Of a DNA stretch of 64,000 nt, positions 45,929 through 55,195 are shown in pieces. Each line of letters starts with the position of its first letter. Position 1 is the stretch's first letter. Both the position numbers and the translations under genes were made by a program. The notes under the pieces are model-generated. The model was given only the letters and a program-made list of their open reading frames with translations. It was not told the origin of the DNA and made no database searches. The stretch comes from a bacterium (lineage in GTDB: Bacteria > Vulcanimicrobiota > Vulcanimicrobiia > Vulcanimicrobiales > Vulcanimicrobiaceae): NCBI GenBank assembly GCA_021790935.1, contig JAJYFL010000004.1, positions 204,820 to 268,819 of the forward strand, read 5' to 3'.

Positions 45929-47422
45929 TTACGCTCCAAACGGGTCGACCGGCTTCACGCCGATATACGTCAGCACGCTCTTTGTCTCGGAGTAGAGGCG
46001 CATCGTCTCGAAGCCGAGCTCGCGCCCGTAGCCCGACTGCTTGAAGCCGCCGAACGGCACGCCCGGAAAGACCGCGTAGGGCGTGTTGATCGCCACCGTG
46101 CCGCTGCGCAGCGACCTCGCCACGCGGTTCACGCGGCCGACGTTCTGCGACCACACGGTCGCCGAGAGCCCATACTCGCAATCGTTGGCGAGCGCGATCG
46201 CCTCGGCTTCGTCTTTGAAGCGTACGATGCTGACGACCGGTCCGAAGATCTCCTCACGCGCGATGCGATGCGACGGCAGCGCTTCAAACGCGGTCGCGTT
46301 CCAAAACAGACCGCGCTCCAAACCGTCGCCGAGGTGCGCCGGGACGCCGCCGAAGAGACGCTTCGCTCCTTCGCTCTCCCCCAACTCGCAATACATGCGG
46401 ATCTTCTCCATCTGCTCGGGCATGGTGATCGCGCCGATCTGCGTCGCCGGATCCTCCGGGTTTCCCAGGCGCAATCGCTGCGCCCGCTCCTTGAACGCGC
46501 CGACGAAACGATCGTAGATGCCCTCGTGCACGAGTAGACGCGAGCGCGCCTCGCAGGTCTGGCCGGCGTTGTAGAAGATCCCGTATAAGGCACCGGCGAC
46601 CGCCGCGTCGATCTCGGCGTCGTCGAAAACGATCGACGGCGACTTCCCGCCGAGTTCGAGCGTGACGCGCTTGAGGGTCGCTGCCGCCGCCGCCGCGACG
46701 CGCTTACCGGTCGCGGTACTACCCGTAAAGGCGATCTTATCGATGCCCGGATGCTCCACGATCCATTGCCCGAGGTCCGCCCCCGAACCGGTCACGATGT
46801 TGAGCACGCCTTCCGGCAACCCCGCTTCCAGCGCGATCTTGCCGAGTGCGAGCGCCGTCAGAGGCGTCGACGGTGCGGGTTTGAGGACGATGGTGCAGCC
46901 GGCCGCGAGCGCCGGCGCGACCTTCCAAGATGCGAGCAGCAATGGAAAGTTCCACGGCACGATTGCGCCGACGACTCCGAGCGGTTCGCGCACGGTATAC
47001 GCGACGTACCCGGGCATAGGCGCCGGCAGCGTGTCGCCGTAATTCTTGGTGGCCGCACCGGCGTAGAACTCGAAGCAGTCAACGATCGCGCCGAGCTCGC
47101 CCTTCGCCGTTGCGATCGGCTTGCCGTTGTCGCGCACCTCCATGAGCGCGAGCTCGCCGGCACGCTCCGCGATCAGTTGCGCCATCCTGTAGACGATCTT
47201 CGCGCGGCGCGACGCCGCCATCGATGCCCACTTGCCGGTCTCGAACGCCGCCCGTGCCGCGCGAACGGCGCGGTCGACGTCTTCGCGCGTGGCTTCGGCG
47301 ACGCCGGCCAGCGGACCGCCGGTCGCCGGATTTGCGTCGGCGTAGGTGGCGCCGCCCGCAGCGTCGCTCCACCGGTTGCCGATGAGCAACTGCGTCGTGT
47401 TCGTCTGGGCGGCTGCAGTCAT
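45929..47422 (-). CDS. NAD(P)-dependent aldehyde dehydrogenase
   Basis: 497 residues from ATG 47422, which overlaps the thiolase stop (ATGA); the extension to 47833 is a shadow. Catalytic Cys290 in [11 protein letters not shown], Glu256 in LELGGKSP, Asn158 in PWNFP, cofactor loop FTGSTATGK. Closest in type to betaine/phenylacetaldehyde/gamma-glutamyl-aminobutyraldehyde dehydrogenases. In this acyl-CoA operon it may oxidise an aromatic or semialdehyde intermediate; it lacks the fused hydratase of PaaZ. Confidence 0.9.
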   Translation of the reverse strand: MTAAAQTNTTQLLIGNRWSDAAGGATYADANPATGGPLAGVAEATREDVDRAVRAARAAFETGKWASMAASRRAKIVYRMAQLIAERAGELALMEVRDNGKPIATAKGELGAIVDCFEFYAGAATKNYGDTLPAPMPGYVAYTVREPLGVVGAIVPWNFPLLLASWKVAPALAAGCTIVLKPAPSTPLTALALGKIALEAGLPEGVLNIVTGSGADLGQWIVEHPGIDKIAFTGSTATGKRVAAAAAATLKRVTLELGGKSPSIVFDDAEIDAAVAGALYGIFYNAGQTCEARSRLLVHEGIYDRFVGAFKERAQRLRLGNPEDPATQIGAITMPEQMEKIRMYCELGESEGAKRLFGGVPAHLGDGLERGLFWNATAFEALPSHRIAREEIFGPVVSIVRFKDEAEAIALANDCEYGLSATVWSQNVGRVNRVARSLRSGTVAINTPYAVFPGVPFGGFKQSGYGRELGFETMRLYSETKSVLTYIGVKPVDPFGA

Positions 47423-48621
47423 CGAGGCTCGATCCTTTCGAAGATGGTCGCGATCCCCTGGCCTACCCCGACGCACATCGTCGCGAGCCCATACCGTCCG
47501 CCGCAACGCCGCAGTTCGTGCAGCAGGGTCGTCGCGATACGCGCGCCGCTCGCGCCGAGCGGGTGCCCGAGCGCGATCGCGCCGCCGTTGACGTTCGCCT
47601 TCGCGGGATCGATCTCCAGGTCGCGCAAGCACGCGATCGACTGCGACGCAAACGCTTCGTTGATCTCCACGCGGTCGATCTCTTCGACACGCAAACCGAG
47701 GCGCTGCAAGAGCTTGCGGGTCGCCGGAACCGGCCCCAGACCCATGACGTCCGGCGCGACACCGGCCGTCGCCGAGGCGAGCACCCGCGCGAGCGGGCGC
47801 AGGCCCAGCCGCTTGGCCGTCGCCGCCTCGCAAAGCAGCAGCGCAGATGCGCCGTCATTGATGCCGGACGAGTTGCCGGCGGTCACCGTGCCGCCTTCGG
47901 CAAAGGCGGGGCTCAGCCGCGCGAGCGATTCGAGCGTCGCGTCGGGGCGCGGATGTTCGTCGTCGACGACCCGTTGCGCGGTCTTGCCGGCTCGCACGCC
48001 GACCGGCACCAGCTCGTCGTCGAAAGCGTGGCGCTCGCGCGCGGCCTTGCAGCGCATCTGGGATTCGTAGGCAAAACGGTCTTGCTCCGCTCGCGTGATT
48101 CCGTAGAGGCGCGCTACGTTTTCGGCGGTCTGCCCAAGCGAGACCGTCCACGCCGCAGGCATCAGCGGATTGATCATGCGCCAGCCGATCGTCGTATCGA
48201 AGATCTCGGGCGCGCGTTCGAAGGCGCGTTCGCTCTTGCGCTGAACGAACGGAGCCCGCGTCATCGATTCGACGCCACCGGCGATCGCGACGTCGCCGTC
48301 GCCCCACGCGATCGCGGCAGCCGCCTGGGCGATCGCCTGCAGGCTGCTGCCGCACAAGCGATTGACCGTCACGCCCGGCACCTCTACCGGAAGCCCGGCG
48401 AGCAGCGCGGCCATACGCGCTACGTTGCGGTTGTCTTCGCCGCTCTGATTTGCATCGCCGAAGACGACGTCGTCGATCCGGCTCGGATCGATGCCCGTCC
48501 GCTCGACGAGCGCTTTGACCACGGCGGCGGCCAGATCGTCGGGCCGCACGCTCGCCAAGCAGCCGCCATAGCGTCCGATCGGCGTGCGCACCGCGTCGAC
48601 GACGACGACCTCGCGCTGCAC
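47419..48621 (-). CDS. Acetyl-CoA acyltransferase (thiolase; beta-ketoadipyl-CoA thiolase type)
   Basis: 400 residues. Acylation Cys90 in [11 protein letters not shown], catalytic His in [11 protein letters not shown], second Cys in CVGVGQG (usually CxGGGxG). The [13 protein letters not shown] insertion and 400-residue length match PaaJ/PcaF-type thiolases. GTG start at 48621. Sits between the 122-residue hypothetical gene and the aldehyde dehydrogenase, in an operon led by a 3-hydroxyacyl-CoA dehydrogenase, so it should cleave the 3-oxoacyl-CoA made there. Confidence 0.92.
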   Translation of the reverse strand: MQREVVVVDAVRTPIGRYGGCLASVRPDDLAAAVVKALVERTGIDPSRIDDVVFGDANQSGEDNRNVARMAALLAGLPVEVPGVTVNRLCGSSLQAIAQAAAAIAWGDGDVAIAGGVESMTRAPFVQRKSERAFERAPEIFDTTIGWRMINPLMPAAWTVSLGQTAENVARLYGITRAEQDRFAYESQMRCKAARERHAFDDELVPVGVRAGKTAQRVVDDEHPRPDATLESLARLSPAFAEGGTVTAGNSSGINDGASALLLCEAATAKRLGLRPLARVLASATAGVAPDVMGLGPVPATRKLLQRLGLRVEEIDRVEINEAFASQSIACLRDLEIDPAKANVNGGAIALGHPLGASGARIATTLLHELRRCGGRYGLATMCVGVGQGIATIFERIEPR

Positions 48622-48628
48622 GAGCCGG

Positions 48629-48997
48629 TTACTCGCCGTAGGGCTTTCGCAGATGCTGCACGATCAGATCCGCGGCGCGCGGAATCTCAGCGAGATTCAA
48701 CTTCACCCGGTCGAACGCTTGCGTGTTCGCGATCTCGGCCGCGAGCCACGTCTCGACCCGCACGTCCTTGGGCGGCGGCACGTCCGTCTGATAGTACGAC
48801 AGCGCGGCCGAGCGATCGAGGATGTTATAGATCCCGACGACGTGCCGTCCGAGCGAACAGAACGCCGCAGTCGTCGACGGCGCTTCCTCGAATACCGAAG
48901 CCAACTGCGGCTCCTTTCTAGCGATGAAGCGCGCGAGCTGATCGACCCACGGCACGAACGACATCAGATGCTCGCTCTCTTCCATCATAGCCGCCAT
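48629..48997 (-). CDS. Hypothetical protein in the acyl-CoA operon
   Basis: 122 residues, start ATG 48997, four bases after the 3-hydroxyacyl-CoA dehydrogenase stop; an ATG at 48988 has the better-spaced GGGGGA. All-helical appearance ([44 protein letters not shown]). No motif recognised. Tight spacing on both sides (4 and 7 nt) implies it is a genuine operon member. Confidence 0.6.
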   Translation of the reverse strand: MAAMMEESEHLMSFVPWVDQLARFIARKEPQLASVFEEAPSTTAAFCSLGRHVVGIYNILDRSAALSYYQTDVPPPKDVRVETWLAAEIANTQAFDRVKLNLAEIPRAADLIVQHLRKPYGE

Positions 48998-49001
48998 CCC
49001 C

Positions 49002-50555
49002 CTATTCCGGCGCGCCCGCCTGCGGATCAGCATCGTCTTCGACGTCGAGTACCCAGAGCGACCGATGCGGCGCGAAGGCCTCTCCTTCGGCTGCCGCTAG
49101 GCGATGCAGGATGCGCGAGAGACGCGCGCCGCCGATCTCGCGCCCCCATGCGATCGGCCCGATCGGATAGTTCGTACCCAATCGCATCGCCAAATCGACG
49201 TCGTCAACCGATGCGACCCCCTCCTGCACGGCCGTTACGGCCTCGTTGACGATCGATCCTACGAGGCGGCCGAGGAAGAGGACGGGCGTCTCTCCGACCA
49301 GGACGACGCGCTTTCCGATCGCCTCGAAGAGTTCGGCGGCCAATTCGAGCGCGTCGTCTCCGGTCGCGTCGGCGTCGACGATCTCGACCGCACGCTGGGT
49401 GTCGAACGATCCGAGAATGCCATACCCTACCAGCCGCTCGGGGTGGTTGAGCCTCTTGGCGAGAGCGGCGACGTCCGTCGCATAGGCATCGACGAAGATC
49501 GCGGTCTGCGGCGGCAGCAAGCCGTCCAGCTCGCGTATCGTATCGGTCCGGTCGGAGACGCCGTCGCCGACGTCGACGACGACGGTCGCCTCGGCGCCGA
49601 TCTCGTCGAACAACTCGTCGTTCTCGACCCGCTCGACGTAAGCGAATCGCTGCGACAGCAACTCCGTGAAGGCTAGCGCCGCGTCGCTGAGCCCGATCAC
49701 GACGATGCGTTCCGCGTCGTCCTTCTCGCCCGCGGAAGGCCGGGCATCGTCTGCGTGCGCGGGCACGCCGTCGGCGTAATCGTAGAATCCGGCCTTCGTC
49801 TTGCGGCCCAAGCGGCCGGCGGCGACCATCTCGCGCTGCAGTGCGACCGGGGCGAATCGCTCGGCTTGCATGCGCTCGTAGACCGACTGCGTCGTCGCGA
49901 GGTTCACGTCGAGCCCGATGAGATCCATCAGTTCGAACGGACCCATGCGGAAGCCGATGCCGCGCGCCAGCAGATCCAATTCGTCGAGCGGCGCGGCGCC
50001 CGCTGCGTACGCCCGAAGCGCCTCCAGATAGTACGGACGCGCGATGCGATTGACGATGAAGCCGGGCGTATCGGCCGCAACGACGCCGGTCTTTTCAAAA
50101 CGCGCGACGAACCCACGCGCGCGTTCGATCGCCTCATCGCCCGTCTGCTCGCCTCGCACGATCTCGACCAGCCGCATCGCGGCCGGCGGATTGAAGAAAT
50201 GCATTCCCAGAACGCGTTCGGGATGCGCCACCCCGCGGGCGATCTCGCTCACGCAGAGCGACGAGGTGTTGGTGGCAAGCAGTGCCATTGGAGGCAGGCT
50301 CTCGGCGAGGCGCGCGAAGACGTCGCGCTTGAGGTCGAGACGTTCGGGAACCGCCTCGACGGCGAGGACGGCATCGCTCGCGGGCGGCAGCGATTCGAGC
50401 AGCCTGACGCGTGCGGATGCGTCGAATGCGCCGGATGCCTTCGCCCGCATCTCGGCATCCGGCTCGACCAGATCGACCGCGTACCCGGCACGGGCCGCCA
50501 CGAACGCGATTCCCGCACCCATGGTTCCGGCGCCGACGATGAGGATTCGGTCCAC
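49002..50555 (-). CDS. paaH: 3-hydroxyacyl-CoA dehydrogenase (PaaH-like, two C-terminal domains)
   Basis: 517 residues. NAD-binding start ILIVGAGTMGAGIAFVAARAG; NTSSLCVSEIARGVAHPERVLGMHFFNPPAAMRLVEIVRG with the catalytic His; DTPGFIVNRIARPYY and GIGFRMGPFELMDLIGLD as first dimerisation domain. The second copy (VLFLGRLVGSIVNEAVTAVQEGVASVDDVDLAMRLGTNYPIGPIAW) follows after a degenerate Rossmann-like middle. This duplicated layout matches PaaH-type enzymes that oxidise 3-hydroxyadipyl-CoA. GTG start at 50555, first gene of the leftward catabolic operon. Divergent from a NUDIX gene across 56 bp. Confidence 0.9.
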   Translation of the reverse strand: MDRILIVGAGTMGAGIAFVAARAGYAVDLVEPDAEMRAKASGAFDASARVRLLESLPPASDAVLAVEAVPERLDLKRDVFARLAESLPPMALLATNTSSLCVSEIARGVAHPERVLGMHFFNPPAAMRLVEIVRGEQTGDEAIERARGFVARFEKTGVVAADTPGFIVNRIARPYYLEALRAYAAGAAPLDELDLLARGIGFRMGPFELMDLIGLDVNLATTQSVYERMQAERFAPVALQREMVAAGRLGRKTKAGFYDYADGVPAHADDARPSAGEKDDAERIVVIGLSDAALAFTELLSQRFAYVERVENDELFDEIGAEATVVVDVGDGVSDRTDTIRELDGLLPPQTAIFVDAYATDVAALAKRLNHPERLVGYGILGSFDTQRAVEIVDADATGDDALELAAELFEAIGKRVVLVGETPVLFLGRLVGSIVNEAVTAVQEGVASVDDVDLAMRLGTNYPIGPIAWGREIGGARLSRILHRLAAAEGEAFAPHRSLWVLDVEDDADPQAGAPE

Positions 50556-50611
50556 GGGCCTTCAATTCGCCTGCGGGCAGAAAAAGCCCACGCGTTGAAG
50601 CCCCACCGCGT

Positions 50612-51265
50612 ATGCGGGACGATGCCTGGCGGGTAACCGCCTCCTCCTACGCCATCGATACGCGCTTCCTGCGGCTGCGCAAGGATTCGATCGAGCTGCC
50701 CGACGGGACCCTGATCGAAGATTACTACGTTCGCGAGAGCCGCGGTTTCGCAATAGTCTTCGCGATGACCCCCGACGAGCGCGTGGTACTCGTGCGCCAG
50801 TACAAGCACGGCATCGGGCGCGTGCTGCTGGAACTGCCGGCCGGTTCGATCGACCCGGGTGAGGACGCGCTAGACGCCGCGACGCGCGAACTCGCCGAGG
50901 AGACCGGTTACGAAGCTGCGTCCGTAGAGTACGTGCGCGGCTTTGTCGCCGATCCGACGAACTCGAATACGATCGCGCACCTCTTTCTCGCACGCGGTGC
51001 GCGCCGTACGCTCGACCAGAACCTCGACGTTACCGAAGCGATCGACGTCGAGCTTGCGAGCTTCGACGAGCTCCGCGCGATGGTCCGCGACGGAACGATC
51101 GACTGCATGCCGCACGTTGCGTCGATCTACGCCGTCCTCGACCTCATCGACCGGCAGCAGGTTGCCGGCGGCGCGGCAACCTGCTGCCGGCCTTCGGAGA
51201 CAGGCAGTTCGACCGATCGGGCGGATGCCTGCTGGGATGGGCCTCCCGCGCCTGAAAGGTCTTGA
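50612..51265 (+). CDS. NUDIX hydrolase, ADP-ribose pyrophosphatase-like
   Basis: 217 residues. Complete Nudix box: G78 to Gly99 in AGSIDPGEDALDAATRELAEETGY, with E84, R92-E93 and E96-E97 all present. The preceding strand VVLVRQYKHGIGRVLLELPAG and the proline-containing downstream region fit the ADPRase/YfcD-like group that splits ADP-ribose or related nucleotide sugars. ATG 50612. It lies 98 bp upstream of the overlapping MutS/NUDIX operon and may or may not belong to it. The last 40 residues are low-complexity and possibly not conserved. Confidence 0.87.
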   Translation: MRDDAWRVTASSYAIDTRFLRLRKDSIELPDGTLIEDYYVRESRGFAIVFAMTPDERVVLVRQYKHGIGRVLLELPAGSIDPGEDALDAATRELAEETGYEAASVEYVRGFVADPTNSNTIAHLFLARGARRTLDQNLDVTEAIDVELASFDELRAMVRDGTIDCMPHVASIYAVLDLIDRQQVAGGAATCCRPSETGSSTDRADACWDGPPAPERS

Positions 51266-51336
51266 GCCGGAGGAAGTGGCATCAGTAGGCTACGGCGATG
51301 GAGCTCGCCTGAAACGCTGCATCTCGCGGCTGATGG

Positions 51337-51358
51337 CTCCTACGTGCATACGTAGGAG
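51337..51358 (+). promoter_or_regulatory. Leader hairpin sequestering the Shine-Dalgarno of the metallophosphoesterase gene
   Basis: CTCCTACGT (51337-51345), loop GCAT, ACGTAGGAG (51350-51358): a perfect 9-bp stem whose 3-prime arm contains the AGGAG ribosome-binding site 5 nt before the ATG at 51364. The upstream flank TGATGGCTCCTA (51331-51342) recurs at the leader hairpin of the convergent operon (60161-60172, read on the minus strand). Confidence 0.6.
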
Positions 51359-51363
51359 TATTC

Positions 51364-52092
51364 ATGCGAGCCCTGATCATCGCGGACATCCACGCGAACT
51401 TCGACGCTCTCCGGGCGCTTCCGCGCGCTGATTTCATTATCTGCGCGGGGGACGTCGTCACATTCGGCGCCGAGCCTGCCGCTTGCATCGACTGGCTGCT
51501 CTCCACCGAGGCCATATGCGTGCGCGGCGATGAAGACGACGCCGTCGCCCACGGCACGGATTATCCCTTGCCGGCACACTTGTCCCGCGCCGGTGCGGAG
51601 TGTCGCCGGTGGACGCGTACCATGCTCTCCCCCAAGCAGATTGCGTGGCTTTCGGCGCTGCCGCCGGAGATGGAGGTGCCGTTCGACGGGGCACGCATCG
51701 GCGTCGTGCACGGCTATCCCGGGGACTATAATCGCTACCTGAAACCCACGCCCGAAGAACTCGACCGCCTTACGCGAGCCTTTCCAAGAGCGGATCTTAT
51801 CGTCCTTGGGCATACGCACCGCGCCGGCGTCTGGCAGCATCGAGGGAAGCTGGTCGTCAACCCTGGGAGCGTGGGGCAGTCGGCCCATCCCGGCAAAGCC
51901 TCGTACGCGCTTTACGAACGCGGCCGAATCACATTGGGTCTCGCGCCGTACATGCTTGACCGCGCCGTCGCGAAGCTCGGCTATTCCAGCCTCGATCCCG
52001 GCGCCCAGGTGGCATGCATTCATGAGTTACAGCGTGGCAGCGTTCGGCCGGACGACAGGCTAGGCCCAATCACCCGCACGGTGCCGGCATGA
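51364..52092 (+). CDS. Calcineurin-like metallophosphoesterase (YfcE/MJ0936 type)
   Basis: 242 residues from ATG 51364 (TAGGAG 5 nt upstream). Metal-site blocks in order: LIIADIHANFDAL, ICAGDVVTFG, VRGDEDDAVAHG, GVVHGYPGDY, LGHTHRAG and VVNPGSVGQ. The third block normally reads GNH/GNC-D; here Asn is replaced by Asp (RGDED), so activity or metal use may differ. The fold hydrolyses phosphodiesters or nucleotides. First gene of a seven-gene operon; the next gene starts within its stop (ATGA). Confidence 0.85.
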   Translation: MRALIIADIHANFDALRALPRADFIICAGDVVTFGAEPAACIDWLLSTEAICVRGDEDDAVAHGTDYPLPAHLSRAGAECRRWTRTMLSPKQIAWLSALPPEMEVPFDGARIGVVHGYPGDYNRYLKPTPEELDRLTRAFPRADLIVLGHTHRAGVWQHRGKLVVNPGSVGQSAHPGKASYALYERGRITLGLAPYMLDRAVAKLGYSSLDPGAQVACIHELQRGSVRPDDRLGPITRTVPA

Positions 52093-52601
52093 GAACCTTC
52101 CTGCCCACGCACCAGGTCCGCGTGAGCGCCGCCGTACGCAACGGTGAGGGCCACCTGCTGGTCGTCTGCCACGCGCGCCGCGGCGAGCGATACTGGACGC
52201 TGCCCGGTGGGAGCGTCGAACTTGGCGAGTCCCTGAAATACGCAGTCGCCCGCGAGGTGACGGAGGAGACCAACTACCTCGTGGAGGTCGGCAGCGTCCT
52301 TGCCATCATGGAGCTACGTCCCGAGCGTTGGAGCTCTCCGCGATTGGAGATCGTCTTTACAGCCACACTGGCCGGCACGAACCACTCAATGCCTCATCGG
52401 GCCGAGGGCATTGTGGAGGTCGCGTGGCGGCCCCCGGACAGTCTGCGCCGATGGTTCCGCCCTTCCTCGGTACTGGAACATTTGGCAGGCAGCACGGCCG
52501 CCTTCTTAGGAGACGTGACGCAAGCGTCGGGAGAGTGCCCTGATAACGCTCCCGCCGCCGAAGCAGCACGGCCCGCATCGCGCCACGAACCGGAACGCTA
52601 A
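52089..52601 (+). CDS. NUDIX hydrolase 1 of the island (catalytic box intact)
   Basis: 170 residues. N-terminus MRTFLPTHQVRVSAAVRN leads into the Nudix box starting G41 (GGSVELGESLKYAVAREV), with E47, R55-E56 and E59-E60 all present; only the Gly of ExxGU is Asn62. Of the three NUDIX paralogues in the island this is the only one with the metal-binding glutamates. The C-terminal 40 residues are Ala/Pro-rich and poorly structured. ATGA overlap upstream; its TAA shares a base with the next ATG. Confidence 0.85.
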   Translation: MRTFLPTHQVRVSAAVRNGEGHLLVVCHARRGERYWTLPGGSVELGESLKYAVAREVTEETNYLVEVGSVLAIMELRPERWSSPRLEIVFTATLAGTNHSMPHRAEGIVEVAWRPPDSLRRWFRPSSVLEHLAGSTAAFLGDVTQASGECPDNAPAAEAARPASRHEPER

Positions 52602-53017
52602 TGAAACGCCTGGCCGATTGGTGGAACGCCCGCAAGCGTGACTACGCTTCTCCAAAACAGACCCAGGCTGCGCCGTTTGAGCGCATCGCAGAATTGCAAT
52701 CGCGATGCGCCGATCTCGAAGAACGGTTACGCTGGTCTGACGAAAAGCTCCGCGAACGTTCGGAGCTCCTGTACGAATTGCAGCGCCAATATTCGACGGA
52801 ACATTTTTCGCTCTATGAATCGATGCGCGATTTGAAGACGGAACGGTTGCGCAACGCCGGCGCATACGCAAGTCTCGATACGATCCTTTCCCGCGCGCGG
52901 GACCTGCAGTCGCGCATCGCCGATCTCAAGCGCCGCTTGCGAGCGTACGAGGCGGTCGATGACTTACACTTCGACGACGAACCCATCTTCATCGAAGAGC
53001 CGCCGCATCCAACATGA
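52601..53017 (+). CDS. Coiled-coil protein of unknown function
   Basis: 138 residues, mostly one long heptad-patterned helix: FERIAELQSRCADLEERL, RSELLYELQRQYSTEHF, then SRARDLQSRIADLKRRL. The C-terminus is short, acidic and Pro-rich (DDEPIFIEEPPHPT). ATG shares its A with the preceding TAA, and its TGA overlaps the next ATG. A scaffold or partner for one of the island proteins is plausible from position only. Confidence 0.7.
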   Translation: MKRLADWWNARKRDYASPKQTQAAPFERIAELQSRCADLEERLRWSDEKLRERSELLYELQRQYSTEHFSLYESMRDLKTERLRNAGAYASLDTILSRARDLQSRIADLKRRLRAYEAVDDLHFDDEPIFIEEPPHPT

Positions 53018-53649
53018 ACCGCATCGTCTTTTGCGACTTCAACGGCACGATAACGGATAGGGATATGCTCGGCACGCTGGCCGCTCCACCACGGCACGAC
53101 GAGAACTCCGCCGGAACGGTCGATTCGGGCTCCTCCGAATCCGTCACGCTGCGCGCGGAGATCTCATCGCTTGCCGCTTCGATCACCCTCTCGCGGGAGG
53201 AAGCGGAGCGCGTCTTGGAGGAGCGCCTCCGCTTCGACGACAGCTTTCGAACCTTTGCGCGCTCGTGCCGGGCCGCCGGCGTCGAACTCGTTGTCCTCAC
53301 ATCGGGGGTCGCAGAACTCATCGAACGCTATCTCACGCGCCGAGGCATCATCGGGCTGCCGGTAATCGGGAACGAGGCGGAGTACTCGCAAACCGGCTGG
53401 CGCATCCACTTTCGCGATAGGTCGCCCGACGGCAACGCCAAGTTCCCATACGTCATCGAAGCTCGCCGCCGGCACTGCGAAACGATCGTCATCGGCGACG
53501 ACGAGTCCGATTTCGAGGCCGCCGTCGTTGCCGATCGACGCTTTGCAAAGCGCAACAGCCCTTTGGACCGTTTCTTGTCGGCAAACGCACTCGCGCACGT
53601 TCCATTCGATTCTTTTGATGAGATTGCGCCCGAGATCACCCGGCTCTAA
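53014..53649 (+). CDS. HAD-superfamily phosphatase, MtnX/SerB-like, with DxN motif I
   Basis: 211 residues. Motif I is VFCDFNGTIT: nucleophile Asp8 is present, but the general acid/base two residues later is Asn10 where phosphatases have Asp. Motif II VLTSG and motif III/IV IGDDESDFEAA are present. The C1 cap around residues 20-90 resembles the 2-hydroxy-3-keto-5-methylthiopentenyl-1-phosphate phosphatase MtnX, but no methionine-salvage gene is nearby. The DxN change is expected to slow or block dephosphorylation. Overlaps the coiled-coil gene (ATGA). Confidence 0.82.
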   Translation: MNRIVFCDFNGTITDRDMLGTLAAPPRHDENSAGTVDSGSSESVTLRAEISSLAASITLSREEAERVLEERLRFDDSFRTFARSCRAAGVELVVLTSGVAELIERYLTRRGIIGLPVIGNEAEYSQTGWRIHFRDRSPDGNAKFPYVIEARRRHCETIVIGDDESDFEAAVVADRRFAKRNSPLDRFLSANALAHVPFDSFDEIAPEITRL

Positions 53650-53659
53650 CGACACGCCT

Positions 53660-55195
53660 ATGACGTTTCACAGCATACTCTTCCGCACCGCCGAGGACAG
53701 GGCAAAAGAGGACGTACGGGAGGCGCCCGATCACTTCGCCGACTTGAATCTCGATCAAATCATAGATGCCATTACTGCGGGCAAAGAGGAATACGATTTG
53801 AAACCGTTCTTCTACGCCCCCTCGCGCGACACGGAAACGGTTGCATACCGGCACGACGTAATGCGGGACCTCGAAGGACCAGCCTTACGCGAGCGCATCG
53901 AATCGTTTGCGCAGCAGATGCGTGGAATGCGCGGCCATCTCTCCCACGCAAGCAAACGCCGGCATCGATTCGAGAAGGCACGCTGGTTTCTGGACGCCGT
54001 TGACCTATACTGCGATGCCGTAAGCCGTCTCGACCGCGATCTGTTCGCCGCCGATGTGAAAGCACAAGGCTTCCTCGCGTTCCGTGAGTATTTGTCGGCC
54101 TACGCGCGGTCCGACCGCTTTACGTCGCTTATGGCGCACACGAAAACGCTCAAACGCGAGCTTTCCTCGGTTACGTATTGCGTCCTCATGAGAGATAACA
54201 GCGTTACGGTGCGCCGTTGCGAGTCGGAGAGCGACTACAGCACCGACGTGCTGGCCACGTTCGCCAAATTCAAGCAAGGCGCGGTGAAAGGCTACGCGGT
54301 CGACTTCTCCGACCTGCCCGACATTAACCATATCGAAGCGAAGGTACTGGATTTCGTGGCCCAACTATATCCCGAGATATTTCTCGAACTCGGTGCCTAT
54401 TGCAACGAGAACGGCGACTATGCCGATGGAGTGCTGACGGCCTTCGATCGGGAAGTGCAATTCTATCTATCCTACCTAGATTACGTTTCAACGTTCAAGC
54501 GCGCGGGCTTGCCAATCTGCTATCCAGGATCTTCAAATGAAAGCAAGGACGTTCACGCCAACGACAGTTTCGATTTCGCCCTGGCCCATAAGCTCCTCGC
54601 TGCCGGAACACCCGTCGTGTGCAACGATTTCTTTCTCAAGGGCAAAGAGCGCATCATCATCGTCTCCGGCCCAAACCAAGGCGGGAAGACGACCTTTGCC
54701 CGCACCTTCGGGCAGTTGCATTACTTGGCCGCCCTAGGCTGCCCCGTTGCGGGCCGGGATGCACAATTGTGGCTCTCCGACCGGATCTTCACGCACTTTG
54801 AAAAGGAAGAGAGCCTTGACAATCTGCGTGGCAAACTGGAGGACGACCTCGTACGGATCCACCAAACCCTCCAGAGCGCCACTTCAGATAGCGTAATCAT
54901 CATGAACGAGATGTTCACCTCGACCACCGCCAGCGATGCGAGCGCCTTGGCTAAACGGGTAATGGAAAGGATAATTCGCTTGGATGCGCTGTGCGTCTTC
55001 GTTACCTTCATAGACGAGCTGGCCTCCATGAGCGAAAAGACCGTAAGCATGGTCAGCACGGTTGCTCCGGAGAATCCGGCAGTGCGAACGTACAAGGTTA
55101 TAAGGATGCGCGCCGACGGCCTTGCGTATGCTATTTCGATTGCCGAAAAGTATCGGCTTACGTACGAGCGCCTAAAGGAGCGTTTGGGCCCATGA
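53660..55195 (+). CDS. MutS-family ATPase A (short MutS-like protein)
   Basis: 511 residues from ATG 53660, 10 nt after the HAD stop. The N-terminal 310 residues are helical, like the lever/clamp region of MutS. The ABC-type ATPase domain V follows, with Walker A SGPNQGGKTT (from Gly337), a His loop and Walker B VIIMNEMF in which Asp is Asn416 before Glu417. The dimer signature region reads TSTTASDASALAKRV. There is no mismatch-binding domain I (no F-x-E) and no Smr domain, so it is neither MutS1 nor MutS2. Its stop overlaps the paralogue that follows (ATGA). Confidence 0.85.
   Translation: MTFHSILFRTAEDRAKEDVREAPDHFADLNLDQIIDAITAGKEEYDLKPFFYAPSRDTETVAYRHDVMRDLEGPALRERIESFAQQMRGMRGHLSHASKRRHRFEKARWFLDAVDLYCDAVSRLDRDLFAADVKAQGFLAFREYLSAYARSDRFTSLMAHTKTLKRELSSVTYCVLMRDNSVTVRRCESESDYSTDVLATFAKFKQGAVKGYAVDFSDLPDINHIEAKVLDFVAQLYPEIFLELGAYCNENGDYADGVLTAFDREVQFYLSYLDYVSTFKRAGLPICYPGSSNESKDVHANDSFDFALAHKLLAAGTPVVCNDFFLKGKERIIIVSGPNQGGKTTFARTFGQLHYLAALGCPVAGRDAQLWLSDRIFTHFEKEESLDNLRGKLEDDLVRIHQTLQSATSDSVIIMNEMFTSTTASDASALAKRVMERIIRLDALCVFVTFIDELASMSEKTVSMVSTVAPENPAVRTYKVIRMRADGLAYAISIAEKYRLTYERLKERLGP

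Noticed and set aside
53528..53659. Upstream extension of MutS-like A
   Set aside because: It overlaps the end of the HAD gene in another frame; ATG 53660 directly after the HAD stop is the better start.
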